NCBI RefSeq assembly: GCF_041435215.1
Contig: NZ_CP108394.1
Location: 6,758,001-6,822,000 of the forward strand
Direction of reading: 5' to 3'
Length of the DNA stretch: 64,000 nt
Origin: Streptomyces sp. NBC_01314
GTDB taxonomy: Bacteria > Actinomycetota > Actinomycetes > Streptomycetales > Streptomycetaceae
A program made the translations under genes and the position numbers. The notes beneath the pieces are model-generated. The model saw nothing but the letters and a program-made list of their open reading frames with translations. It was not told the DNA's origin and did no database searches. Positions 44,634 to 53,032 of the stretch are shown in pieces; position 1 is the first letter of the stretch; each line of letters begins with the position of its first letter.

Positions 44634-46769
44634 TCAGGTGTGGGCGGGTCCGGCCCCCGCCCGCCATCGTTGGCCGTCGCGCCCCGACACCTCGGTGAGG
44701 GCGACGGAGCCGAGCGCGTCCGGGGTCACGGCGTGCCCCGGCGCGATCGCCGGACGGATCACTCCCCGGGAGTCGACCTCGAACCTGAGGTTGTCGCCTT
44801 TGTCCCCGTCGAGCGAGTCGCACTCCCAGACGCCCACACCGTGGTCGGTCGCGCCCCTGCTGTCGAGGCACAGGTCGGGGTCGGCGAACGACTGGAGGGC
44901 GTTCCGCTCGGAGTCGAGGCGCCAGCGCTGGGTGGAGCGGGAGGAGCAGGTGGCCGTGACGACGTCGGTGCCCTTCGCCAGCTCACCCCGGATGTCCAGG
45001 CACAACCCCGAGGCGATGTTCACGACCTGGGCGTAGGCACCGTTCAGCGGCGGCCCGTACGGCAACGACGGCGTCGGCGGGCCGGACTTCGACGGACTCG
45101 GATTCGGGCTCGTCGTCGGCTTCTCCTTCTCCGGGGGCTTCGAGGGTCTCGCGGTGGCCGAAGGGGTCGGGGACGGCGTCGGGCTCGCCGGGACCGTCGG
45201 GGTCACAGCGCCCGCAGGTGGAGTCGCGGGCGTAGCGACGGAATCCGCCGCGTCGTCGGACGACGAGCCGACCGTGCCCGAGAACACCAGGAACGCCAGC
45301 AGCGGCGCCAGCGCCACTCCGAGGGCCATCGAGGTCAGCACGATCCGACGGGACGACGACCAACCGCCCTTCGCCGCCCCCGCCTCGGCCCCTGCCTCAG
45401 CCCCGGCACCGCTGTCAGCCCCTGCCGCCCAGGCTCCGGCCGCTGTCCCTGCTCCGTCCGTGTTCCCGGCCGCGGCTGCCATGTCGGCCTCAGTACCGGT
45501 CGCCGCACCGGCCTGTGCGGCGGCGCCGGTCCCTGCCCACGCCTCTGCCCCGGCCCACGCACCGCTCTGGGCCTCCGCCCCCACCCCGTCCACCGCGCGA
45601 TCCCCGCCACCGGCGTCGGAACCGAAGCCGATGCCGGCGTCGGAACCGAAGCCGAAGCCCGGACCGGATCCGGTGCCCGAGCCGACGCCGAGGCCGGATT
45701 CCGGCCACACCTCCGCCGCAGCGGCGGCCGCAGCCGCCGCTCCCGCCCGACCGCCCGCTCCGGAGCCTGCCCCGGCCCCCGTTCCCGTCCTGTTCCCCGT
45801 TCCCGTCCCGGCCTCCGGCTCCGCGAAATCCTCCGCGGCCTCCACTCCGGCGCCCGGCCAACCCTCGCCACGCGCGCCCGCACCGCTCCGCGCGCCCGCA
45901 CCACCCCGCACCCCGCTCCGCGTATACGCCGTACCACCCCAAGGCAGCAGCCCCTCCGCGAGCGTCGCGCGCGGGCTGTCGCGCAGGGCGCACAGCTCCT
46001 CGTACGCGCCGGCGCAGTACGCGCAGTACTCCATGTGAGCGTGCAGGTCGGGGCTGTGGCGGGGGGTGTCCGGCCGTACGGACTCCTCGATCAGCCGGCG
46101 GAAGTCCTGGCAGCGCGGGTCGTCGGAGGCGGCGAGGCGCACTTGGAGACAGGCCTGGCGCAGGGCTTGGAGTGCGGACTCCCGCTTGTACGTCACGTCG
46201 TCGGGGGTGAGGCCGAGCAGTACAGCCGTACGGTCGTCCGGTTCCCGCTCCACGACGCCGTACCAGATGAGGCCCTGGGGGCGGGGCGGCAGGAGCTGGA
46301 ACGCCGCGAGCAGCGGTGGGACGGGGCCGTCGGGGCCCGCCGCGTCCAGCACGGGGCGCAGGGCGGGGGCGAGGCCGGTCGTGTGTTCGTCCGTGGTCCA
46401 GGTGGCGGCCACCCGGACGGTCAGCAGGAGCAGTTGGTGGCGCCAGGGGACGGCCGGCTCGGTGCCGCGCGCGGTCTCCCGGGTGGCGATCGTGAACGCC
46501 TGCGTCGCCAGCTCCCGTGCCGAGGACTCGCTCGCGGCGCACAGCCGGGCGTAGGCGAGGACCGGCAGGTGGTGGCGATCGCGCAGCTCGCGCAGGGCCG
46601 TGTACGCGGTCGGCGAGTCGGTGCGCAACAGCGCGGTGAGCCGCGCGTCGGACGCGGCCGCGTGCCGGTGCTCGGACCCGTCGTCGGGGCGTGCGCCCGG
46701 CGCGTCGGTGTCCTGCTGGTTCTCATGGCTGTCTTCGTCGCCGGGGCGCTCGTCCCGAGCCCGAGTCAT
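44634..46769 (-). CDS. Sigma-like / zinc-finger / transmembrane / ricin-lectin multidomain protein
   Basis: A 711-residue membrane protein. Residues ~40-120 and 155-210 resemble ECF sigma regions 2 and 4 (VLAYARLCAASESSARELAT; LLPPRPQGLIWYG). An anti-sigma-type zinc motif H245-x3-C249-x2-C252 follows. Residues ~286-470 are extreme Ala/Gly low complexity. One transmembrane helix lies at ~476-497, then a Pro/Ser/Thr stalk (~511-570). The C-terminal ricin-B-like lectin domain (~575-705) has QRW repeats. The lectin end should be outside and the sigma/zinc end inside. GAGGAGG lies upstream of ATG 46769. Beside a SigB-family gene, it suggests a surface sensor of carbohydrate or wall state. Confidence 0.8.
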   Translation of the reverse strand: MTRARDERPGDEDSHENQQDTDAPGARPDDGSEHRHAAASDARLTALLRTDSPTAYTALRELRDRHHLPVLAYARLCAASESSARELATQAFTIATRETARGTEPAVPWRHQLLLLTVRVAATWTTDEHTTGLAPALRPVLDAAGPDGPVPPLLAAFQLLPPRPQGLIWYGVVEREPDDRTAVLLGLTPDDVTYKRESALQALRQACLQVRLAASDDPRCQDFRRLIEESVRPDTPRHSPDLHAHMEYCAYCAGAYEELCALRDSPRATLAEGLLPWGGTAYTRSGVRGGAGARSGAGARGEGWPGAGVEAAEDFAEPEAGTGTGNRTGTGAGAGSGAGGRAGAAAAAAAAAEVWPESGLGVGSGTGSGPGFGFGSDAGIGFGSDAGGGDRAVDGVGAEAQSGAWAGAEAWAGTGAAAQAGAATGTEADMAAAAGNTDGAGTAAGAWAAGADSGAGAEAGAEAGAAKGGWSSSRRIVLTSMALGVALAPLLAFLVFSGTVGSSSDDAADSVATPATPPAGAVTPTVPASPTPSPTPSATARPSKPPEKEKPTTSPNPSPSKSGPPTPSLPYGPPLNGAYAQVVNIASGLCLDIRGELAKGTDVVTATCSSRSTQRWRLDSERNALQSFADPDLCLDSRGATDHGVGVWECDSLDGDKGDNLRFEVDSRGVIRPAIAPGHAVTPDALGSVALTEVSGRDGQRWRAGAGPAHT

Positions 46770-46918
46770 CCTCGTGCCTCCTCGCACCCCCGTGTCCGCC
46801 AGTCGGCTTCTGGGACACCGAACAGTCTGGCGCGTGACCATAGTGACGGAAGGTGAACCGGAGGGAAGGGGTTTCTTGCGGTAAGGGGGTGTGACAAAGA
46901 GCAGGCCGGGAACAGTTC

Positions 46919-46962
46919 GGCCGGGTACGGGAGGAGTGTCGCAACTCCTGCCGCACCCGGCC
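46919..46962 (-). terminator. Hairpin downstream of the sigma-factor gene
   Basis: Two 19-base arms (46919-46937 and 46944-46962, two mismatches) around a 6-base loop lie 54 bases beyond the sigma-factor stop. They sit upstream of the ricin-domain gene on the same strand, so the two genes are probably separate transcripts. Confidence 0.6.
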
Positions 46963-47016
46963 GCCTTCTGTCACGGTCGACGGCGCCGTCACCGATGGCT
47001 CGGCGCCGGCCCGCAC

Positions 47017-47919
47017 TCACTCCTCCAGCGTCAGCCCCTTGCGCAGCCGCACCAGCGTGCGGGACAGCAGCCGGGAGACGTGCATCTGGGAGATGCCCAG
47101 TTCGTCCCCGATCTCGGACTGCGTCATATTGGCCACGAACCGCAGGGACAGGATCTGCCGGTCGCGCGGCGGCAGCCCGGCGATCAGCGGCTTCAGGGAC
47201 TCGACGTACTCGATGCCTTCGAGCCCATGGTCCTCATAGCCGATCCGGTCCGCCAGCGCGCCCTCGGAGTCGTCCTCCTCGGGCTGGGCGTCCAGCGACG
47301 ACGCGGTGTACGCGTTCGACGCCGCCATGCCCTCGACGACCTCGTCGTTCGTCAGCCCGAGGCGCTCCGCCAGCTCTCCCACCGTAGGAGCGCGATCGAG
47401 CCTCTGGGCCAGCTCGTCACCGGCCTTGGCCAGGTCGAGCCGGAGTTCCTGAAGTCTGCGCGGTACACGCACGGACCAGCTCGTGTCGCGGAAGAAACGC
47501 TTGATCTCGCCGACGATGGTCGGCATGGCGAAAGTGGGGAACTCGACGCCCCGGCTCAGTTCGAAGCGGTCGATCGCCTTGATCAGCCCGATCGTGCCGA
47601 CCTGGATGATGTCCTCCATGGGTTCGCTGCGCGAGCGGAACCGGGAGGCGGCGAACTTCACCAGAGCCAGATTGAGTTCGACCAGGGTGTTGCGGACGTA
47701 CGAGTACTCGTACGTGCCTTCCTCGAGGGACTCCAGCCGCTCGAAGAGGGTCTTGGACAGCGCCCGTGCGTCCACCGGCCCCACCTCGTCGAACGGGGGG
47801 ATCTCCGGCAGGTCGGCGAGTCCGTCGCCCGGATCGTGGGCGACTTCGTCCTGCGTCTCTTCCGGGGCGGATGCCGACGTCGCCCTCTGGGTATGCGATG
47901 CGTCGAGCCGGGGTGACAT
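47017..47919 (-). CDS. SigB/SigF-family alternative RNA polymerase sigma factor
   Basis: A 300-residue group 3 sigma factor. Region 2 carries RNTLVELNLALVKFAASRF, EDIIQVGTIGLIKAIDRFEL and FPTFAMPTIVGEIKRFFRD. Region 3 has WSVRVPRRLQELRLDLAKAG, and region 4 has LPPRDRQILSLRFVANMTQSEIG with SQMHVSRLLSR. Sigma factors of this kind direct stress and developmental genes and are held by RsbW-type anti-sigma factors. The start at 47919 has GGAGGAC five bases upstream. It is divergent from an anti-sigma antagonist gene, and an RsbW-like ATPase gene follows that. The composition recalls S. coelicolor SigI-type loci, stated from memory. Confidence 0.93.
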   Translation of the reverse strand: MSPRLDASHTQRATSASAPEETQDEVAHDPGDGLADLPEIPPFDEVGPVDARALSKTLFERLESLEEGTYEYSYVRNTLVELNLALVKFAASRFRSRSEPMEDIIQVGTIGLIKAIDRFELSRGVEFPTFAMPTIVGEIKRFFRDTSWSVRVPRRLQELRLDLAKAGDELAQRLDRAPTVGELAERLGLTNDEVVEGMAASNAYTASSLDAQPEEDDSEGALADRIGYEDHGLEGIEYVESLKPLIAGLPPRDRQILSLRFVANMTQSEIGDELGISQMHVSRLLSRTLVRLRKGLTLEE

Positions 47920-48166
47920 GATGTCCTCCATCGTTCTCGGCATATGGCCGCCGATGCCAATACGTGCACTGCGGTGTGCGGCGCCTCCAAAGCCGGCCGT
48001 GTCGATTGGTGTCACTACTAGCCCTACCCGGTTTCGCGACGTCGTCGCAAGTGCGTCCTGTGCCGAAATATCCCTTTTCGAGGGATTGTTCAGGTGTCGG
48101 GGATTGTGGAGAAGGCGTAGTGTTCGAGGGCGAGTCAGCAGTCACGACGGTCGGGAGAGAGACGGC

Positions 48167-48535
48167 ATGGACCGTGGGACGGTCGGCAGCGCACAGTCGG
48201 GCCGACTACGGGTCGAGGTGCGGGAAGAGGGCTCCAGCGCCGTGGTGACCCCGGCGGGTGAGCTCGATCACCACACCGCCGATCTGTTGCGTGAGCCACT
48301 CGAGAGCTGCCTGGAAAAGGGGTTCTCACGTCTGGTGGTGGACTGTTCCCGTCTGGAGTTCTGTGACTCCACCGGGCTGAACGTCCTGCTGGGCGTCCGG
48401 CTCGGGGCGGAGTCGGCGGGCGGCGGCGTCCATCTGGCGGGCATGCTCCCGGCGGTGGCGCGGGTCTTCGAGATCACCGGGGCGGACGCGGTGTTCACCG
48501 TCCACGACAGCCTCGACGCGGCCCTGGGCGACTAG
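48167..48535 (+). CDS. Anti-sigma factor antagonist (RsbV/STAS)
   Basis: A 122-residue STAS-domain protein. The phosphorylatable Ser68 is in EFCDSTGLNVLLG; GELDHHTADLLREPL is the usual first helix region. In the partner-switch model, the unphosphorylated form binds the anti-sigma ATPase and frees the sigma factor. It lies 247 bp from and divergent to the sigma gene, and 425 bp before an RsbW-like gene. The ATG at 48167 has GGGAGA upstream. Confidence 0.9.
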   Translation: MDRGTVGSAQSGRLRVEVREEGSSAVVTPAGELDHHTADLLREPLESCLEKGFSRLVVDCSRLEFCDSTGLNVLLGVRLGAESAGGGVHLAGMLPAVARVFEITGADAVFTVHDSLDAALGD

Positions 48536-48960
48536 GCCCGGACCCGCCCGGCCGTGGCCCCCGCCGAGGGGTGCCGTCGGCCCGGTCGGAGCCGTCGGAC
48601 CGATCGCCTCCGCCTTCGAGGCCGACCCCGGGTGCCCCATCCCGACCGGCGGGTTGTTCGCGTCACAGGTTCTGTGCCGAAAACGCGGGTGTTCTGACGG
48701 TTCGCTCGGGCAGGAGACATCCTGAACGTGTCGGCGAACGGGTCGGCGGCGGGTTCGGAAACGGCTCGGTGACGGGGCGTGGACGGGCGGCGGCGCGTAC
48801 GGCGGTGGTTCGGCGGTGGCCCGGCAGTACGACGAAGTGCGACGGAAAGACGGATGGCGCAACGGATGACAGCAGAAGACGGCATGTACCGCGGGCGTTC
48901 GTCCCGCACCCCAGACGAGTCCTGAATCGTGAACCGGTGAATCGGTGAGGTGAAGCGCTG
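48536..48960. other. 425-bp gap between antagonist and ATPase genes
   Basis: No gene is supported. The region is GC-rich with scattered short direct repeats (GTTCG near 48670-48710; GGTGAA/GGTGAG just before 48961). A SigB-type promoter was looked for but no pair with correct spacing was convincing. Confidence 0.4.
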
Positions 48961-49476
48961 ATGAGCACCACCCGGCCTTTCTCGCCGGGCGACCGCGGCC
49001 CGGAACCGGGTGCCGGCGGCGCTTCCGGGACGTCCGGCGGGGACCCGCCCCCGGTCCCCGCCGAGAGTCGTCAGTCCCGTCGGCTCAGCTTCGAGGGCGA
49101 GAGCGGGGTGGTGCCGCTCGCCCGTGACTTCACCCGCCAGGCGCTGTACGCGTGGGGGTGGCTGCCGTCCGCGACCGCGGATCAGCGGGCGGCGGCGGAG
49201 GACGTGCTGCTGGTCGTGTCCGAGCTGGTCACCAACGCGTGTCTCCATGCGGAGGGCCCGGCCGAGTTGCGGATCGGGTGCGACAACAAGGTGCTGCGGA
49301 TCGAGGTCTCCGACCGGGGGGCGGGAAATCCGGCGCCGCGGACGCCGCACCGGGCCGGGCGGCCGGGTGGGCACGGGATGTTCATCGTGCAGCGGCTCTG
49401 TCTGGACTGGGGGGTCGTGCGGGCTCCCGGGGCGGCCGGGAAGACGGTGTGGGCCGAGTTGGGGGCACCTGCGTAG
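48961..49476 (+). CDS. RsbW-like ATP-binding regulator (HATPase_c)
   Basis: A 171-residue GHKL-type ATPase. A disordered Pro/Gly-rich start (~1-38) precedes the domain. The N-box is in VVSELVTNACLHAEGP, G1 in SDRGAGNP and G2 in GHGMFIVQRL. Such proteins bind sigma factors and phosphorylate STAS antagonists, or act as solo regulators in Streptomyces. The neighbouring SigB-type sigma factor and STAS protein make it the likely third member of a partner-switching module. The 425-bp gap from the antagonist suggests its own promoter. Confidence 0.87.
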   Translation: MSTTRPFSPGDRGPEPGAGGASGTSGGDPPPVPAESRQSRRLSFEGESGVVPLARDFTRQALYAWGWLPSATADQRAAAEDVLLVVSELVTNACLHAEGPAELRIGCDNKVLRIEVSDRGAGNPAPRTPHRAGRPGGHGMFIVQRLCLDWGVVRAPGAAGKTVWAELGAPA

Positions 49477-49526
49477 GCGCCCCACCGGGTGAGTTGAGAA
49501 CAGCCGTAGCGCGGTCGGCCGTTTCC

Positions 49527-49575
49527 GGGTCGCGGGGCGGTCGTGGCCGATCTCGCGGTTCCCCGCGTCCCGCAC
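49527..49575 (-). repeat. Dispersed intergenic repeat, copy C
   Basis: A reversed copy containing GATCTCGCGGTTCCCCGCG lies in the 208-bp gap before the LPXTG gene. Unlike copies A, E and F it has no clear flanking hairpin. Confidence 0.45.
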
Positions 49576-49684
49576 AGCGAAAAGCCGGGGCGCGCCCTGC
49601 CGTCATCCATCCGACACCTGCGCGTGTCTTCCCTCTCCACGGGCCCCGGCGTACCTTGAGCCGCCGATCTGATGTTCCGTCAGA

Positions 49685-50425
49685 ATGTGGGGTGCCGAGG
49701 TGCCGTACCGGACATACCAGAAACGAGCCGCCGCGCTCGCCTCCCTCGCGGCCCTGGCCGGCTCGGCGGTGCTGATGGCCGCCCCGGTGGCCCATGCCGA
49801 GGTCGTGGACGTGGAGTACAACTGCAAGACGCCGATCGGGGACAAGTCCGCGGTGTCGCCGATCGACATCAAGGGGGTCGAGAGCGGCGACGGCTACAAG
49901 ATCACGATGTCGTGGCAGAAGGGTGTGTCGTCCAGCCCGGTCGAACTGGGCAAGGGCGCGATGACGCCGAGCGCCACGATCGAGCTGGGCGGGGCCGACA
50001 ACGGGACGCTCACGGTGACCGGGCCGGCGAACCAGGAGGCCCTTCCGGCCAACACGCCGATCAAGATCAATGACCTGAGCGGCACGTACACCCCGAAGAA
50101 GACCGGCAAGGTCGACTTCACCGCGGGTGTGCTCACCATCAAGGCCCTCGGCACGGTGACGACCTGTACACCGGGGAACGACCCCGGCCCGTCGCTGACC
50201 CTCGACGTCACCGCCGCGGGCGGGGGCGCCTCGGGCGGTACGGGGGGTTCCGGCACCGGCGGCTCGGGCGGTACGGGCGGTACGGGCGGCTCGGGCGGTG
50301 AGCTGCCGCAGACCGGGCCACTGGATTCGGCGGTCGCGCTCGGCACGCTCGGCGGCACGGTGCTGCTCGCGGGAACGGCGGGGGTGCTGTGGGTGACACG
50401 CAGGAATCAGGCGGTACGTCGCTGA
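49685..50425 (+). CDS. Sortase-anchored cell-surface protein (LPQTG), DUF6801-like
   Basis: A 246-residue exported protein. The signal peptide (ALASLAALAGSAVLMAAPVAHA) is followed by a ~150-residue beta-rich domain with two Cys (EYNCKTPIG; VTTCTPGND), resembling DUF6801. A Gly/Ser/Thr-only spacer (~180-205) leads to the sorting signal ELPQTG, a hydrophobic helix and a basic tail RRNQAVRR. It should be attached to the peptidoglycan by sortase. The start is ATG 49685 or GTG 49700; neither has a strong ribosome site. The next gene begins 13 bases after its stop. Confidence 0.82.
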   Translation: MWGAEVPYRTYQKRAAALASLAALAGSAVLMAAPVAHAEVVDVEYNCKTPIGDKSAVSPIDIKGVESGDGYKITMSWQKGVSSSPVELGKGAMTPSATIELGGADNGTLTVTGPANQEALPANTPIKINDLSGTYTPKKTGKVDFTAGVLTIKALGTVTTCTPGNDPGPSLTLDVTAAGGGASGGTGGSGTGGSGGTGGTGGSGGELPQTGPLDSAVALGTLGGTVLLAGTAGVLWVTRRNQAVRR

Positions 50426-50438
50426 CGGGAGCCGGAAC

Positions 50439-51665
50439 GTGATCAGAAGGCGGCGGATCCCGGCGTCGTACGCGACTTCGTACTCGACTTCGACTTCGAC
50501 TTCGACCTCAACGTTGCACTCGGCCTCGGCGTTGGCGTTGGCCTCACCTTCGACTTCGACTTCGCACTCGGCCCCGTCCGCGTATTCGGCGATGAGGGTG
50601 TTCACGGTGGTGCTCGCCCTCCTCGTGGTGCTCGGGGCGGCCTTCGGCGGCGGGTACGCGCAAGCCGCGGACAAGCCGACCGTGAAGTTGTCGAAGTCGC
50701 AGGCCGGGACCGGTGGTTCGGTCACCGTGACCGGTGGTGGCTGGCGGCCGAAGGCGATTCTGATGGTGCTGATCTGCGGTCGGTCCACGCCGTCGCGGGG
50801 CGTGCCCGGTGGCACCGACTCCTGTGCCAACGCCGACGGACGGGCCGTCACCGCCGACGAAAAGGGCTACTTCCGCCGGGAGTTGCCGGTGGCCGAGCCG
50901 CCGGTGCCGTGTCCGTGCGTCGTGCACGTCTCCACCATCACGGGCCCGAAGACGGCGGCCGACGCGGTCTTCCAGGTCGCCGGGCACTCGGTCGAGCCGT
51001 TGCCGCGGGAGGCGACGGGTGGACGGCTCTCGCTCCTGACGGACAGTCGACTGGAGGGCGGCGACGGGCTGTTGACCTGGTTCGGGTCGCCGCCCGCCCG
51101 CGAACTGGTCTTCACCGTCGGCAACGTCGGTACCTCCCCGGTCAAGAACCCGGTCTTCCAGGTCGGTACCTCCCACGGCGTGTTCGCGCCACGGTGGGAG
51201 GAGCAGCGGTGGCGCGGCACGATCCAGCCGGGCCGTGAGGCCCGGATCACCCTGCCCGTGGACCTCGCGGCCGGAGCCCACGGCGACTACACCGTCTCCC
51301 TCACCTACGGCGGCAAGGTCCTCGCCGAACAACCGTGGAACGTGGGCCGCCCCTGGGGCGTCACCCTCTTCTGGCTGATGCTCTGCCTCGTCGTACCGGC
51401 GGCGCTGTTCCGGATGGGGATGGCCGTGGTGGACCGGGTGCGGCCGGGGCGCAAGACCCCCGAACGGAGGGGACGGAGGCCGCGGATGCCCGGACTTCCC
51501 GTGTGGGTGCCCAGGCCGAGCGCCTCGACCGCCGCACACGCGCAACCCCGTACGCCGTCCCCCTCGCGTACGCCCCCGGCCCTGCCGTGGTTCGCACCGG
51601 ACACCGGTCCGGGGGAGACGCGGGCAGCACGGCTCGCCTCGGCTCAGGAGGACACGTCCCCATGA
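50439..51665 (+). CDS. Exported membrane-anchored surface protein with neocarzinostatin-like fold
   Basis: A 408-residue protein downstream of, and close to, the LPQTG protein gene. The N-terminal ~50 residues are a Ser/Thr/Ala repeat region (STSTSTSTST) encoded by tandem hexamers. Then comes a signal-type helix (MRVFTVVLALLVVLGAAFGG). A neocarzinostatin-like immunoglobulin domain (KPTVKLSKSQAGTGGSVTVT) with paired Cys follows. A second beta domain, one transmembrane helix (~305-325, FWLMLCLVVPAALFRMGMAV) and a basic Pro/Ser-rich cytoplasmic tail complete it. The GTG at 50439 has GGGAG seven bases upstream; ATG 50592 would omit the repeat but lacks a ribosome site. Confidence 0.7.
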   Translation: MIRRRRIPASYATSYSTSTSTSTSTLHSASALALASPSTSTSHSAPSAYSAMRVFTVVLALLVVLGAAFGGGYAQAADKPTVKLSKSQAGTGGSVTVTGGGWRPKAILMVLICGRSTPSRGVPGGTDSCANADGRAVTADEKGYFRRELPVAEPPVPCPCVVHVSTITGPKTAADAVFQVAGHSVEPLPREATGGRLSLLTDSRLEGGDGLLTWFGSPPARELVFTVGNVGTSPVKNPVFQVGTSHGVFAPRWEEQRWRGTIQPGREARITLPVDLAAGAHGDYTVSLTYGGKVLAEQPWNVGRPWGVTLFWLMLCLVVPAALFRMGMAVVDRVRPGRKTPERRGRRPRMPGLPVWVPRPSASTAAHAQPRTPSPSRTPPALPWFAPDTGPGETRAARLASAQEDTSP

Positions 51666-52114
51666 GGCGGGAGCGCAGCGCCGCGCGGGAGACGAGTAGG
51701 GGCCGGCGTACCAGGAGGTACGGTCCCCGCGTGCCACTACAGGCGTTACGTCACCATGCGACAGAAGACTGCGGGAAACGGAATGCCTTGAGAGGTGAAT
51801 CACAGGTAAGAATGGAATCTTGATCGCGCAATCGAAGGTCATTCATAGGTTCGCACCGTGTGGACGCAGGGAGTGGGCGCGGGCGTCGTGGTACGGCGAC
51901 GCCATGTTCACGGGATCGGCGCACGATCGGCACCGGACCCGGGCACCGTCTCCGTACGGCGTCATGCGACGCCACGGATCTTCCCCGGCGGGGGACGAAA
52001 CGCCCGCCGCAGTGGATCATGCCCCCGGGAAGTAAGAGAACCGATGGGCAAAGGTGTGAATCGTGCTTGCCGATCACCCTCCACCTGCGGTTCTCGGCGG
52101 ACTACCATCACCCC
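51666..52114. other. 449-bp gap before the response regulator
   Basis: An ATG overlapping the preceding stop (ATGA at 51662) opens a 54-codon Arg-rich frame to 51823 that is probably fortuitous. Composition is less GC-biased around 51760-51850. At the right end, TACCAT (52103-52108) ends six bases before the response-regulator ATG and looks like a -10 box for a leaderless transcript. Confidence 0.45.
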
Positions 52115-52792
52115 ATGACCCGTGTACTGCTCGCCGAGGACGACGCGTCCATCTCGGAGCCGTTGGCTCGCGCACTGCGCCGGGAAGGATACGAGGTGGA
52201 GGTCCGTGAGGACGGCCCCACCGCGCTGGACGCCGGAATGCAGGGTGGCGTCGACCTGGTCGTCCTGGACCTGGGGCTGCCCGGCATGGACGGCCTGGAG
52301 GTGGCCCGCCGGCTGCGCGCCGAGGGCCTCACCGTGCCGATCCTCATCCTGACCGCGCGCGCCGACGAGGTGGACACCGTCGTCGGTCTCGACGCGGGCG
52401 CCGACGACTACGTCACCAAGCCCTTCCGGCTCGCCGAGTTGCTCGCCCGTGTGCGGGCCCTGCTCCGGCGCGGCGCCGCGGAACCGGCGCAGCCGCCCGC
52501 CACCCATGGGGTGCGGATCGACGTCGAGTCGCACCGGGCGTGGATGGGGGACGAGGAACTCCAGCTCACGGCGAAGGAGTTCGACCTGCTGCGGGTGCTC
52601 GTCCGCGACGCCGGCCGGGTCGTCACCCGTGACCAGCTGATGCGCGAGGTCTGGGACACGACGTGGTGGTCGTCGACCAAGACCCTCGACATGCACATCT
52701 CCTGGCTGCGGAAGAAGCTCGGCGACGACGCGGCGAACCCGCGGTACATCGCGACGGTGCGGGGTGTTGGGTTCCGGTTCGAGAAGAACTGA
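52115..52792 (+). CDS. OmpR/PhoB-family response regulator
   Basis: A 225-residue two-component regulator. The receiver domain (1-118) has the acidic pair E8/D9, phospho-acceptor Asp52 (VVLDLGLPGMDG), Thr80 and Lys102 (YVTKPF). The C-terminal winged helix (~130-222) ends with TLDMHISWLRKKLGDD and ATVRGVGFRF. No ribosome site precedes the ATG; a TACCAT six bases upstream suggests leaderless translation. The cognate kinase gene lies 240 bp downstream, with a dispersed repeat between them. Confidence 0.95.
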   Translation: MTRVLLAEDDASISEPLARALRREGYEVEVREDGPTALDAGMQGGVDLVVLDLGLPGMDGLEVARRLRAEGLTVPILILTARADEVDTVVGLDAGADDYVTKPFRLAELLARVRALLRRGAAEPAQPPATHGVRIDVESHRAWMGDEELQLTAKEFDLLRVLVRDAGRVVTRDQLMREVWDTTWWSSTKTLDMHISWLRKKLGDDAANPRYIATVRGVGFRFEKN

Positions 52793-52835
52793 GCGGGTGG
52801 GCGGGGGGCGCCCGGTAGCTCGGGGCGCGTGCTGT

Positions 52836-52892
52836 GTGGCGGCTGCGGGTGGTGGGGGCCGATCGCACGGTTCCCCGCGCCCCTCCGGGCGC
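52836..52892 (-). repeat. Dispersed intergenic repeat, copy D
   Basis: A reversed copy (GCGGGTGGT...GATCGCACGGTTCCCCGCGCCCC) carries a short hairpin GCGCCC/GGGCGC at 52877-52892. It lies between the response-regulator and kinase genes and may reduce read-through between them. Confidence 0.5.
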
Positions 52893-53032
52893 AGTTCCCC
52901 ACGCTCCTTACCTGGCGCGGTGCCCCCCCCCGCATGCGCCGATGAGCGTCCGCGACCCCGGCCCGACCGCGGGCGCCGGGTGCCGCACAATCGAAGGTTC
53001 CCGAACAACCCCGCCCCTCCCGGAGGGCAACC

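Noticed and set aside
48660..48700. Possible SigB-type promoter (GGTTCT ... GGGTGTT) before the RsbW-like gene
   Set aside because: The spacing is about 12 bases instead of 14-16 and the -10 element is imperfect.
51662..51823. 54-codon frame whose ATG overlaps the preceding stop (ATGA)
   Set aside because: The sequence is Arg-rich, lacks hydrophobic or domain features, and no conservation can be judged.
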